A stretch of DNA of 64,000 bases from Epiperipatus broadwayi (taxonomy: Eukaryota > Onychophora > Udeonychophora > Euonychophora > Peripatidae), in assembly GCA_028023455.1 (NCBI GenBank), contig JAQFVV010006649.1:312001-376000 (forward strand), read 5' to 3'. The notes below the pieces were generated by a model. The model ran no database searches, was not told the origin of the DNA, and worked only from the letters and a program-made list of their open reading frames with translations. Of the stretch, positions 12,442 to 23,940 are shown piece by piece. The translations under genes were made by a program, and so were the position numbers. Within the stretch, counting starts at the first letter, position 1, and every line of letters starts with the position of its first letter.

Positions 12442-12708
12442 ATGACATCGATTATCAACATGTGGTTTCAAAAAAAGACGTTTACAAAATCGCAAATTTC
12501 ATCATTAATTAAAAAATCAAAATGCAAAGTTTGCAATTGTGATCAAGTATTTAAAAATCAAAATCCTAATTTTGATCACTATTTAACATTTAATAAAAAA
12601 TCAAATAATGTGAGTAAATACTTTGCCTTAACATACTGTTATCAGAATTTACATAAATCTTTCAAAAATCAAAAGAAATCAAAAGGCAATTTACGTTTTC
12701 TACTTTAA
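12442..12708 (+). CDS. 88-aa hypothetical protein inside a TIR element
   Basis: The frame starts at the ATG of the conserved inner TIR motif (AATGACATCG) and runs 88 codons to a TAA. It is Lys/Asn/Ser-rich. Near residues 28-33 it has CKVCNC, and near residue 46 a His, so a broken zinc-finger-like N-terminus of a transposase is conceivable. It may equally be an A-rich chance frame. No transposase catalytic motif follows; the nested hAT at 12955 cuts the element shortly after. Confidence 0.25.
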   Translation: MTSIINMWFQKKTFTKSQISSLIKKSKCKVCNCDQVFKNQNPNFDHYLTFNKKSNNVSKYFALTYCYQNLHKSFKNQKKSKGNLRFLL

Positions 12709-12954
12709 AAATAAAAAATAAAAAAACTTAATTAACCTACTTTTCATTAATGTGCCAAAAGATTATAACTTATAAAATACAGTATATTATTTTTACAAAT
12801 AATAGGATTTTAGTTTTTTCTTATCATAAATTTTTTGTTCGCTACTGTTGATTACTCGAAGGTTTTTTATTTTTTTTTAAAAGTAATATAAACTCCATAA
12901 TCTTATTAATATTGTTTTTAGTAGTTAGCTAATAGGTATTTAATTGGTATATGC

Positions 12955-14126
12955 CAGGGGTCCCCAACCCTATGCCCGCAGGTGCCATAACGCCTGCAGA
13001 CCATTTTACGTGTGCCCGCCGCTATCCGAATACGATAAAGAATTATTTATCTGATGCAAATAAATTTAATTTTTAAGATTTCTTATAAATTATTGTATTA
13101 CACCTATGGTTCCTCAGAAAACGCGCACAAAAGAAATCACACAAAAATAGACTTAACTTACCTTGAAAAATGGGGATAGGGGTTGTAATTTTCAGAAATC
13201 GCATAACAGCAAAGCAAGAAGGAAAAATTACTTTAAAATTCGCATTAAAAAAATAAGGAAATAAATTATGACTAATAAAAATTTCAAATATTTGAAAAAA
13301 AAAAAAATAAGACAAACTTTTTTACTACAGTATTTAATTTTACATTTTTTCATACATATTTTAATCATTAGCAGTTATTTGGTTATTTGACAATATGCAT
13401 TCGTTAGTGAAATGTTAAGAAATCAGATTCGTCATATGACATACAACTAGCACCACTTTCAGTCTTAAGCTGTGTTAATTGTTTTTTGTTTCTATATTAA
13501 AAAAATGAGATCATAATCCAAACAAAAAGATTATAGATTATCCGTAGAAAGATTATTTTCAGTTTATAAAATCAATAAAATCTTCGTTATTATTTATTTT
13601 AAAAAATCTAAAAAATTATTTCTGTTATAATTAACAAAATACATTTTAAAAGTTTAAAATTTTTGAATATTTATTGCAATATTTTTATATGTAAATATAA
13701 ATCTATTATTATTATTTACTCATTAATATAAGTAGGTTATTTAGATAGAAGCTAATATTCATATTACAGCTTCAGTTCATATTCACGTTAGTATATTTTT
13801 GAAAAAAAAAAAAAAGTATTTCAAGTCAAAATAAGTTATTAATAATTTAAATTTCTTGATATCTAATAAATATAGTGAAATATGAAAGATATTAAGAAGA
13901 AACATGAATCGCATAACTTCAAAATCGCATTAAAATAATCCGCATAAAATGAGACCCAGGTGTATATTGTAATCAAATTGTAGGTCATACTATACTTTTA
14001 CAGCATAAAAGGATCTATCATTAATAATATCCAACTATAAATTTACATTGAAAAAATAAATGGTGCCCGCCACATGGCCGGTATTGTAAAATGTGCTCTT
14101 AAGTGCAAAAAGATTGGGGACGGCTG
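12955..14126. mobile_element. non-autonomous hAT element with perfect 8-bp TSD
   Basis: The ends read CAGGGGTCCCCAACCCT (left) and, on the reverse strand, CAGCCGTCCCCAATCTT (right), the classic hAT end form. They are flanked by identical 8-bp copies GTATATGC at 12947-12954 and 14127-14134. The G+C-rich material is limited to about 100 bp at each end. The interior holds a nested Tigger-like MITE (13099-13964) and no transposase, so the element is non-autonomous. Confidence 0.9.
13099..13964 (+). mobile_element. Tigger/pogo-like MITE, copy A
   Basis: The right end GAGACCCAGGTG-TA and the internal sequence (GGTTCCTCAGAAAACGCGC, then a long AT-rich body) match copies C and D in this window. The left end has TA-CACCT followed at once by ATGGTTCCTC, so about 20 bp next to the end are deleted. 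The TA dinucleotides at both ends fit a TA target site. The copy lies inside the hAT element 12955-14126. Confidence 0.8.
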
Positions 14127-14395
14127 GTATATGCACTTGTATTGACCGAAAACTAGTTTTAAGATTTTTTTTAAAATTCTTTGTTTCTTAACTAGAAGAT
14201 AAAGAACACGGATTAATTTAAATTGGCTAGATGATTACAAATACATTAAATTTAAAAATAAAGTACAATTGTTATATAATATGACTTTCATGCTTGTTGG
14301 TAATCGATGTCATTTATTGCTTAAAAGGGTCAGCGGGAATTTTGGGTGAGTCATAAAATTCAAAAAGGCGTCAAACACGTACTATATCAGCACTG

Positions 14396-15516
14396 ATTTT
14401 TTTTAGTATTTTTTTTTAAATACTATAAATAAAGAAAAATATTTTTTTTTGTCTAAAAGAAAGACTTTTGTTGCTATTGTAATACACATTAATTGTAAAG
14501 TTAATTCTAAGATCTGTTTTTACTTAAAGGATTAAGAAGTTTTTTAAAGATTTAAGAAAAAAATTAACTTATTTTTGGTTTGATGTAAATTAAAAAACAG
14601 AACCATGGTAATTTAGTTATTAAAATTGCTTATTAATCTAGAGAAAAAAGTATTGTTGATTTTCCTTTTTATACATTCCACTATATCTCTTATAAATATA
14701 GTGGGTTCAGATTAACTGAGATTAGACAAAGTCAGCTACAAAGAACAGTTGCTACTAATTTTTTATGTTGACTGATGTGAATCACTGGAGAAAGAAAGCA
14801 AAATTGCTTCTCCATCTCCATAATTTCATAGTTCAGTATATAAGAAGTAAATAATACTTGTTATGGCTGAAGTTCAGAAATTATAAAAACTGATCTGACT
14901 TGAGGACTCCCAGTATTACTGAAGCTAGAATATATTAAACTGGTAATTTATATGAGAAACTGCTTAAATGTAGGGAGTAAAATATATGTATATTAAAATT
15001 ATGTGAAGAGATAAAAATAATATTGAAAAGAAGTAAAGTAATAGAGAAAATCTAATATTATTTAAATAAAATATTTAAGTGAAATATTGTAACATGAACT
15101 AATTACAGAAAGGACAAAGGAAAATCAGATAACATAAAATTCAATTAGTATCAGCTAATTACTAATTGACATTACAGTAAAGATTGAACTGATAAAACTC
15201 TCCACCCGGATCCTCATGAACTATATTATTACTCCAGAAAACGAGCAAAAAAAGTATAAAAAGAATGGAACAGAAAAAGGAGCAGCTTTTTCTTGCATCA
15301 TTGTCATTCAGGTCAACCGGAATTTCCACCAAGGAGAAGCATGATATCTTATTACCCATGATTTCGGTTCTGAAGATACACAAGCCGATTGGGGTTAAAA
15401 CAGATCACCTGATCTTATGATTTTAAAACACTCTTAAGAGCCTGCAGGATTAAAAGACTTTAATTATGGCAAAGGTAATGTATTGCCTTGTATTTTTTAT
15501 TTAATTATTGAGTAAA
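14396..15516. other. AT-rich stretch, nothing recognised
   Basis: No protein-like frame or RNA motif is convincing. The 73-codon frame at 15162-15383 (-) has an ordinary composition but no family motif. A slightly more G+C-rich patch at about 15180-15400 may be old element sequence. Confidence 0.4.
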
Positions 15517-15761
15517 TGTTAAGGGAAAGGGACTTTCTCCAAAGCAATGGAGAGGGGACTTATATAATTGAGAGGAGGGTGAACTCCTATGAATATTATA
15601 TCTTGGTATATTTATATATCCTATTATTCTTATATATTGTAACTTATATTAAAGTGTGTGAAGAAAAGCTGTGGGTTTTATTTCCTTGGTGTTCTAAAGA
15701 AAATTAATTCCTATAATAATTTGTTATTCTTACTTGGGGATTATAGAGGTAAGACATAACA
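15517..15761 (+). mobile_element. candidate 245-bp LTR followed by primer-site-like sequence
   Basis: The unit starts TGTTAAGGGA and ends GACATAACA, giving a perfect 5-bp inverted TGTTA/TAACA terminus as in LTRs. It contains a TATATAA-type box near 15560. Four bases after the end comes TGGTGCCGAAA (15766-15776), which looks like a tRNA primer binding site for reverse transcription. No gag or pol reading is recognisable downstream and no second LTR is visible, so this would be the 5' stump of a decayed LTR retroelement. Confidence 0.4.
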
Positions 15762-16203
15762 AACCTGGTGCCGAAATGAAAGAAATTGGCTAGTGAGTAA
15801 AATATGTATTAATATTCATATTTTATCTCAAATTCTAACTGGTGTTAATGAAAATTTATTACCTACAAAAGGAAAAATACATAATTTCTACTATATTGAT
15901 TTGTTTTAAAAGTAAACAATTTTGAATACATGGAATAAATTATTTAGCTAATGAGAAAAAATATTCAGTAAGAAAATAAAACTGACTGACTTTTAATATT
16001 TCCAAAGGATAAAAATTCTAAATATATTTTCTTAGAATTATACCATATATATATAGATATGTTTTAGAATTATAACGATATAATGAAATGATTACTTTAA
16101 TGATAGGTGAAAATATAGGTTTTTGATTGAGTTAATATATTTATATTTTTTATAATTAGATTGCAAAAATAATTCAGTTTATAGATTAAATATATAGGGT
16201 ATA

Positions 16204-16848
16204 TGAGCACAGACATTCACATCACTCTCCACTCTATATCATAACACTGATACACCTGAACACATATATGTTGAAAAGATAAACAATCACCAATAATGTA
16301 TTTCATGCTAAAACAGCAATCATCAGTTGGTCCAGATTACCATCTCCACACATGTATGCTATAAGTGCTCAGATATATATATATATATTAAGATTGCCAA
16401 TCTCCATACTTTAATGGACAGGCTTCAATCTACTTCACACTCCATTTCTTCAACTGTCCATCCAATTGAAAATCTGATGATGGAACGCTCAAAGGCCACC
16501 CTGAGGCCGAGATTCTTGTCACACCCATGTTGACCATAAGTCAATCTGACCCCTCATGTATAGGACATAATCCATTTAATACATATACAAGGATGGGCAG
16601 ACATCTCTACTATGTAATAACTGAAACCCAGGCTTATTATATACCTGTGTATATATGTAATATATAGGGTATATGAGCACAGACTTTTACACCACCCACC
16701 ACTCTCCACTCTATCTCATAACATTAATACACCTGAACACATATATGTTGAAAAGATAAACAATCACCAATATCGTATTTCATGCTAAAACAGCAATCAT
16801 CAGATGGTCCAGATTACCATCTCCACATATATATGCTATAAGTGCTCA
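16204..16848. repeat. pair of ~170-bp direct repeats with TGAGCAC...GTGCTCA ends
   Basis: 16204-16371 and 16674-16848 are highly similar and each runs from TGAGCAC to GTGCTCA, so each unit has TG...CA inverted ends. The 300-bp middle is more G+C-rich than the surroundings and has a short open frame (16327-16533 +) with no recognised product. This is the outline of a TRIM-like miniature LTR element, but the flanking TATATAGGGTA is also duplicated and I see no primer site after the first copy. A plain segmental duplication is the alternative. Confidence 0.55.
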
Positions 16849-18809
16849 GATATATATTAAAGAAAATTAAGAATTACTGATATATCAGCATGTAATATTT
16901 ATATGATTAACTTTTAATTCTCTATATATTTTATTAAATTAGAATAATATTGGCTTATATAGTTAATGAAAATAATGTTAGCTTATATAGTTAATGAAAA
17001 TAATATTAGCTGAAATATTTTTTATTATCAGATATGCATATGTGCATAAGTATATGTGATTTATAAACTATTTACAACAGGTATTTCTGTAGACTACAAT
17101 TTAAATAATACACTTGTTTGTCAATCTATGGAAATATTTAATATCTTTAAGTCAAAATCAGAATGATTTATATGTAGTATTTCATCAGACTTTTTATTAT
17201 TATTATTTCTATTTAATAAGTGTATTAATCATTATTTCAAGTTATTTCAATGAAATGATTTAATAGTAGGATAATTTATGAATTGTATGTTTATTTCTTT
17301 TTATAATTGAGTTTTTGTGGTATCGTTGTTAGCTCTGGACTAATGGTATATGAGATATATGTATTTTATGGATATCTATATGGTTTTCTGTAGAATTATT
17401 TAGTTAGTACTAAGATAGTAAAGGTCATCTTTTTAAAGTCTACTCACTTTACATTATAGGTTCCACGATGATAACTAGTTTATTGATGTCAGTACACTTA
17501 TGATATCAGATAACGAACAGCATAGATGATAATCAGCATATCTAAAATCCCAACATTTTTTGATATTTTTATTATTTTAGCACTTTTATATATGTGCTTG
17601 CAGCAGAAATATTGATAATTGCTTTTATAGTAATATGCCCCAAGTTTGGCATTGACTTGATGATGACTAGCCTAAAATTTTATAATATTCCTCTTTTAAA
17701 CTCTCATAAAGATTGACTGTTGAATAATGATTATTGCTGGTTATACTGGTATAATGATTATTATTTATATTCGTTTCTGTTTCTGATTTTTTAGTGATTT
17801 ATTGTGTTTATATTCATTTATTGACATGTTTGCATTACTCCTCATACTCCATTTTTCCATACAATTACAATATCCCGTATATATATAATCATGTGATAGA
17901 ATTCAAGATTTTATGTAGTATCTTACATCAGGGTTATTTTAATCTTATTTTGTAAGTAATTTTATAGCTGCTAAAATATATAAATGTAACTTGTAGAGTT
18001 TTTATATATATATTTTTAAAGAAATTAATTCTATATTTAAATTAATATTATTGTGTTAGATAAATGTTCTTTTACATTCTTCATTGAAAGCAGTTTCATT
18101 CTTTCAGCATTTTATTTTTGTTTTTTGGAAAAAATAATCCCGAAAGTGATGATAGAATATATAAATGTAACCTATATTTGTTTTTTGTTTTTTTTTATAA
18201 TTCTCTATTATAATTAATATTATTGAAATTCTATATTTAATGGAATTCTATATTTAAATTAATGTTATTGTATTATATAAATATTTTTTTAGATATTTCA
18301 TCACATGCTGATTTATCTGGCATAACAATGATTGAATTTAGTTAGCATTGAAGATGCCAGGGGCAGAGCTCCCTAGTATTATTAATAAAATACATTAGTT
18401 TTGAATTTAAAGTTAAAAATGTATGTATATGTATCTCAAAATAAAAATGTTGAGCTTATAATGACAGGATTAAGTTTTAATTTTAGATATGAATAAAGAA
18501 TATAAGAGTAATAATTGGAAATAAAATATGTATCAAGAATGACACTAATGTTAAGAAAATAATTAAAATAGAAAAGAGAAGATTAAAGTAAAAAAGATAA
18601 ATTAACATGATTAGAAAGAAGTTGTAAAAAATTGAAGTAGGGTCTACAAATAATATTTAATAAGCAATAGGAAACATTTGGAGAAATGCAATCCAGTTTA
18701 GTAAATTTCAGTGACAATGTAGTCCTGAAGAGACTCTTTCCAATTTGAAAACATAATAGTCTGTGAACAGCAATTTTTAAGGATAGGTATTAGTATCATC
18801 GACAGTACA
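16849..18809. other. AT-rich stretch, nothing recognised beyond small repeats
   Basis: A 28-bp unit (GCTTATATAGTTAATG...) is tandemly doubled at about 16953-17008. Around 18240-18360 there are variants of TTCTATATTTAAATTAAT. No coding or RNA feature can be supported. Confidence 0.4.
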
Positions 18810-20897
18810 GGTTGCTGGATGGCGCTGTTACTACTCAAAAACATTGAAATATAATGGTACCTGGTCGTGACATATTAAATAACTGACCTTTTTTAATAAC
18901 TAAATAGTAAACGTCTTTTTTCTTATATTTTTTTGACCTATTATTAAAGGTCTTTTTAAATAAATAGTAAACAACATCTTTTTTCTTACATTTTTTTTTT
19001 GACCTATTATTAAAGAACATCTTTTTTATAACATTTTTTTCTTTAATAACTAAATGACATTTTTTATTTACACAAAAAGAAACAATTGCTGTGTTTTTGT
19101 TTTTGGGGGGTTTGTTCATTGTACTTTTAACGCAAATTTTTTTTTTGGACATTTTTAATAAGTGAATATATTTATATTTAAATTTAACATAAACAACTAT
19201 ATGAATTCATTTGAACTTTTTTTTTTTATTGACACAACAAGTAACAAAAGCCATCTGTTTGGTGGCTTTTTTTCTTAATCTAATTTTTTTTGACAAAAAA
19301 AAACAACATTGAATAAAAAAATCACTTTCAAAGGAATAAATTGATGTACAAATAAAAAAAATAATGTATTGAATGTTCTTTTTTGTATATGCAAGTTGGA
19401 ACTATAATAAAACAATTTTTTGAATAACAAAAACAATTACATTAGCAAGAATCTTTGTCTAATGTAAACTCATCTCTTTCAGAATTGAGATGAAGAGATC
19501 TTGTACATGGTGTAGATAACGCTATATAAATTCGGCCAGGTAGTCATCAACTAATGACCTTACAGTGCCTCTGTGTTGTTTATTCTTCCGTTTCAACACC
19601 CCCCACAGCCTCGATGTTTTGTGTGTGGCGTCTATGGAGGGGTCGACAAAATTATACCGGTGGTTTACTTTGAGGTGATGAAACCCCGCAGCCTCTAGAT
19701 CAGCCATCCTGTAACCCTTCCAGCAATCCGAATAAATAGTCGAGTCTGGTTTACCACACTTGTTTACAAGTTAAGATATTTTTCATCTTTAATTTCCATC
19801 TGTGTTACCAGTTTTCAAACAAAATCATTACCTCAGTAATTGATAAAAATAGTGTCAGCCTACTAATTTTCTTTTTGTTATAATTCAAATTTAATATCTT
19901 TTAAAGTTTATTCTTGTTTTTACAAATTTTAAAATCCAGGTTTGGTCAGATAATTTCCAAGAAATAAACTACTCCATAAAACAGATTTTAACTTGGTAAA
20001 CATTCTAACATATATGTGAGTCTGTCATCTAGAAATTATAACTTTTATGCAAGGAAAGCTAGTTAGTATAAGAGATTTATCATAGCTGAGAAATAAATAA
20101 TAATTTAAAAGAAATAACTAGGTTTGAAAACTATAACTTTGCTGTTCCCTTTACATATATGTATGTGTGAAAATTCACATACCAGGTAATGTTTAACTCT
20201 AACATTTAAATTTATTACTTTAAAATCTATAATTATTTATGTGTGCTTTATTTATATAGATCAGTTAACATTATTTGAAATATGCATTTATAAAATATAT
20301 GCACATACATTCCTATACCTTTTATTAAGTTATTTTTAATTAATCTTTGAAGTACGCTTTTATAAAATATATGCCCATACATGCATATACGTATTCTCAA
20401 ACTTTTTATTAAATTACTTTTGATTAATATACGCTAACTTGGAAAATTCAAACAATAAAACAATATTATTAGTAAGACTGTTTGTTCACTAAGCTTCTAG
20501 CACAAAGTTATGTTTTAAAATAGCTATTTTGTTAGTCTCGCGAATACCCTGACTGTGCAATAATTCGCACTTACAAAACTTTTTCTAATTTTATACCCTT
20601 CCAAACTCAGTTCAGAACCACGGCAACAGTTTTAAAATTATTTGGAGCTAATACTCCATCATTAAAATGTAATATAATATTTTTTTCAATAACATTTTAA
20701 ATATTACGTTGACTTAAAATCTACATACCCTCAGATTATACGATAGCACAGGCTCAATACCGATGATTTGTAGATTAAGAAGAGGTCGCATTAGCCAAGT
20801 GTGAATTGCGAGAAATTAGCCTAACACACTACAGGTCATTGCAGCCTGCTTCAGAAATGATATATTTAACGTGTAGCAACAGTGCCATCCAGCGACC
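18810..20897 (-). mobile_element. decayed Merlin (ISXO2-type) DNA transposon
   Basis: Inverted ends of about 26 bp flank this unit: GGTTGCTGGATGGCGCTG on the left and, on the reverse strand, GGTCGCTGGATGGCACTG on the right. A transposase C-terminal fragment lies on the minus strand at 19522-19770. The left third holds diverged direct repeats (about 18880-19060) built on CTATTATTAAAG and CTTTTTTCTTA. The 8-bp flanks (ACAGTACA, TATACCAT) do not match, so the duplication is lost or an end is misplaced. Confidence 0.7.
19522..19770 (-). pseudogene. Merlin/ISXO2-like transposase, C-terminal fragment
   Basis: The minus-strand frame is open from 19770 to a TAG at 19522-19524, longer than its first ATG would suggest. 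The order of motifs is that of the ISXO2/Merlin DDE domain: KPDSTIYSDCWKGY (second catalytic Asp in YSDCW), then AGFHHLKVNH, then NFVDPSIDATHKTSRLWGVLK, then a short tail. In the family the third acidic residue sits in an HTxxIExxW context. Here that patch reads THKTSRLW, so the Glu appears lost. The N-terminal zinc ribbon and first Asp are absent upstream. The copy is therefore dead, but the family assignment is firm. Confidence 0.85.
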
Positions 20898-23056
20898 TAT
20901 ACCATTAAAATGTATATTGAAACTCATAATTGCAGTCTTAATTAGCAATAAGATCTAATGAAGGGATTTTTAGATTCTGATAATTCATTTTTTTTTTCTG
21001 AAATTAATCAAGATGTCACACAATATTTTTGCAGATACTCAAGATCCAATATAAAAGCAATTTAATAAGAATTAATTGTGCTTTATTAAAGATAAATATT
21101 AATGAATTGAATATTATTAAAATAATTGATATTCTAATATATGTATTATTACAATTGTCAATTTTAAAATTGATAAATGTTGAAGATAATTTGGACTAAA
21201 AAAAGTCTTATTTCATTAATAATTGTAAATTTGTTAATAAACTAAATTTTGCTTTGATATTTTTTAATACATTATTTATTTATTTTTTATTTACTTAATT
21301 CTTTATTGCTTCTCAGATATAGTTTTTTATTTTGATATATTTTTTAATTCAGAAGTCAAATGCAATATATTATACCGGACACTCGATCCATTCTGTCACA
21401 GAGGGCGCCACCAGATAACTACGTATCTGGAAAATTTATTTACTGTGATCAGAATGGATGATGATGATGGTTTGCGCGGACTAGACTCGGGGAGAAACAA
21501 GAGATCTAAAATTGTTTAGACAATTGAGCAACAAAAACACGAAGACAAACGTCAGCCAAATTAAGTTTAAACAAATTTCAAAAATTTTATTCAGAGAAAA
21601 ATAACTTATAAGAAAAGTTTATAAGTTAACAAATATGATTAGCTCAGGCGTGTACCAGAAAGACTAAACACAATGTTCTGGCAGACCTACTGACTTGCTA
21701 ATAACGAATTATAAAGGAAGGAAGCAATTTCATTCAGCAGAGAATTCACCCAAACATTGGTTTTCACTTTCAGATACTTAAAAAATACGTTCTTGAAATA
21801 AATCAATGACACCAGCGCCAGCGAGCTTTTCGAGGTCCAAAAAAAAAGTGGGCTCACGAATGTCATGTCGGTAGAAGCTGCACCTATTATTACATTTAAA
21901 ATAAAGGTGATTGATTTACCTCAAGAACAACCACAAAATATGATTGAAAATGAAAGGAAAACAAACAATTAAAACTGGCGAATCCCCAACCAAACGGTTG
22001 GCAAAAACTACTCTAAAAATCATAATTAAAGGTCTCAATAGGAGACAAGTAAATCATGAGAAAACCAGTTACGTCTGCCCCAGCAATTAAAGAAAATGAA
22101 TTACAAATAATTATAATTAAGAAATAAATTTATGAAATAAGTTCTGAGTACACGCTCTCTGATAAATTTAAAGCACACGTAAATACAAAATAATTCTATC
22201 GGAGAGTGCACATGAGTACAAAAATATGAAAGCTTTAAATACTTTAGCAGCGAAAGTCTCTCACCTGTAATTTAAAAAGGGATAAATATTATCTTCCTGC
22301 TGGCGACTTATAAAATTACAAAGCAAAAACAATTATAGTTTCCGCTTTTAGAAATATAAGAAACGAAGACTATGAAAATAAAGTCGCCAGCCAAAAGATT
22401 TGGTGGTTTGCAAAAGTGTAAATACAGTATTTAAAATTAATTATGGGCTACTAAAATAATTACAGGTAAGCATTTAAAATATACTGCTAAAGCAATTAGT
22501 AAAAGTTAGGCATAAAAATAGAAAGACTCACTCGTCACTCTCCAATAAACAAAAATCGAAAGCAAACTTGGAACCTTAAAACTAAGATTCCAAGACGCAC
22601 AACAAAATACAAGAAAACACAACAAATATTAAATATGAGATTACATATTGCTTAGGAATACAGATTTATACTTAGATTGAGCGGAGATTTAATGAAAAGA
22701 AATTTACCCTGGGAAGAATAAAAGAAAATTTTAGCCTATGGAGGTTCTTTGACAATGGCAAGGTAAGTGTAAAGAGGTTCCGGGTTCTTCTAGAGATTTA
22801 TGGCATTACTGGAGCAGATTTGGAAGTTAGGGATCCATCCATTGTTAAGTTAGCACACCATTCTGATGATGACAACACGTACAGTATTTGACATCTGCGA
22901 ATTCTTTTTGAAAAAATTAAATGTCTCTACTGCTACCAAAACTCTGGATCTCAACAGGCTGCAATCAAAGTATGTAAAAGAATTCTGATTTTCACTTGGG
23001 AAACAGCTTGATTAGTCAAGAATAAGTAACAACTAACTCTCCAAAATTTGCGGGGT

Positions 23057-23064
23057 TATTTATA
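23057..23064 (-). promoter_or_regulatory. possible TATA box of a decayed element
   Basis: Reverse strand reads GAGGTATAAATAACCCCG, a good TATA-box match in a G+C-richer context. It lies within the unassigned block 21370-23260 and could be the promoter of an LTR or another element. There is no transcript evidence in the sequence. Confidence 0.25.
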
Positions 23065-23850
23065 CCTCGCTCCACTTCCCGTGAAACACTTTCCTTGTTG
23101 TCGAATTCTATGCCTAAGGCAGGGCAAATATTAATCTGCAGCTCAATCTAATCTAAGAATTGTACCCAGGGATTATTATAAAACAACAGAATTAAATCTC
23201 CGCTTTTTAGAATGAGTTTACAATGGTTAAAATAAAAGCAACAGGAATGTAATTAGCTAGCCAGCTTGTTTTTAAATCAAATTGTTTTTTAAAAAAAGTA
23301 AAAACAAGCGGTATAAGAAAACTATTTTAAAAACATTAAAACTATCTATTTTAAATATAAACGAGTTGGTGTATTAATACATGTACTCTTTTTAAATAAT
23401 TAAAACTTTTTTTTAACTTTAGAAACTTAATGAAATTAAAAGTTTTTAATTTTGGCAGTAAAACCCTTGAATCGGATGTCAATGCGGTTCAATATACTTG
23501 AATATCGTCTTTCGTAACTTCCCAGATTATAAATTAATAAAACTCAGCATACATTGGACAAAGGGTATTTAGATAACTTTCATGTGACACTTCCTATCAG
23601 AATCCATCAGGGTTTTATGAGTTGTGAACTTATCTTGCTTCTGATGGAGCATATATACACACTGTTGGATAATACATTTATTATTAGATGGTAGTGATAT
23701 TAGATGTCTGATTTTAGCATTTATTGAAACATTCTAAATTTATAATTTATAATAATAATTTATTTATTTTTTAATACTATATAAGATTATTTGAAACTTT
23801 CAATATTTTTGTTATAGCTTGTAATATTGCATTAAAATTTTAGTCAAGCG

Positions 23851-23940
23851 TTGTTAGCCGAGAGGTCATCGCAGCTGCCTTGCAAGCATGTAGTTGGTTG
23901 CAGACGGTTGTGGGCTCACGTCCCGGCAGATGCTATGAGA
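23851..23940 (+). repeat. tRNA-derived SINE head (tRNA-like, A and B box motifs)
   Basis: TTAGCCGAGAGGTC (23854-23867) is a good pol III A box (compare TRGCNNAGNGG), and about 55 bp on GTGGGCTCACGTCCC resembles a degenerate B box. The spacing and the GCCGAGNGGTC form recall a class II (Leu/Ser-type) tRNA with a long variable arm. Anticodon and acceptor stems do not fold cleanly and no matching 3' stem is present, so I do not call a functional tRNA. The 3' side runs into an A-rich tract, as in SINEs. Confidence 0.5.

Larger units (their letters stand above)
12360..14395. mobile_element. unclassified DNA transposon with ~105-bp TIRs, split by a hAT
   Basis: The left end (12360-12465) and the right end (14285-14395, reverse strand) are inverted copies. 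They start CGGTGCCGATATAGTA on the left and CAGTGCTGATATAGTA on the right, and end at AAATGACATCGATTA. Without the nested hAT the element would be about 0.86 kb. I cannot fix a target-site duplication: the flanks are ATATTT and ATTTTT. A small open frame (12442-12708) begins in the inner TIR. The superfamily is unknown to me. Confidence 0.65.

Noticed and set aside
15162-15383. 73-codon minus-strand frame
   Set aside because: Acceptable composition, but no motif, no neighbouring coding signal and no promoter; not supported.
18835-19152. 105-codon Lys-rich frame on the minus strand
   Set aside because: It is built from diverged direct repeats inside the decayed Merlin; composition is extreme and the repeats explain the length.
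18802-20905. 8-bp target duplication around the 18810 Merlin
   Set aside because: ACAGTACA and TATACCAT do not match.
23854-23935. A functional tRNA gene
   Set aside because: A and B box-like motifs are present, but acceptor and anticodon stems do not pair and the sequence runs into A-rich tail; a SINE head is more likely.
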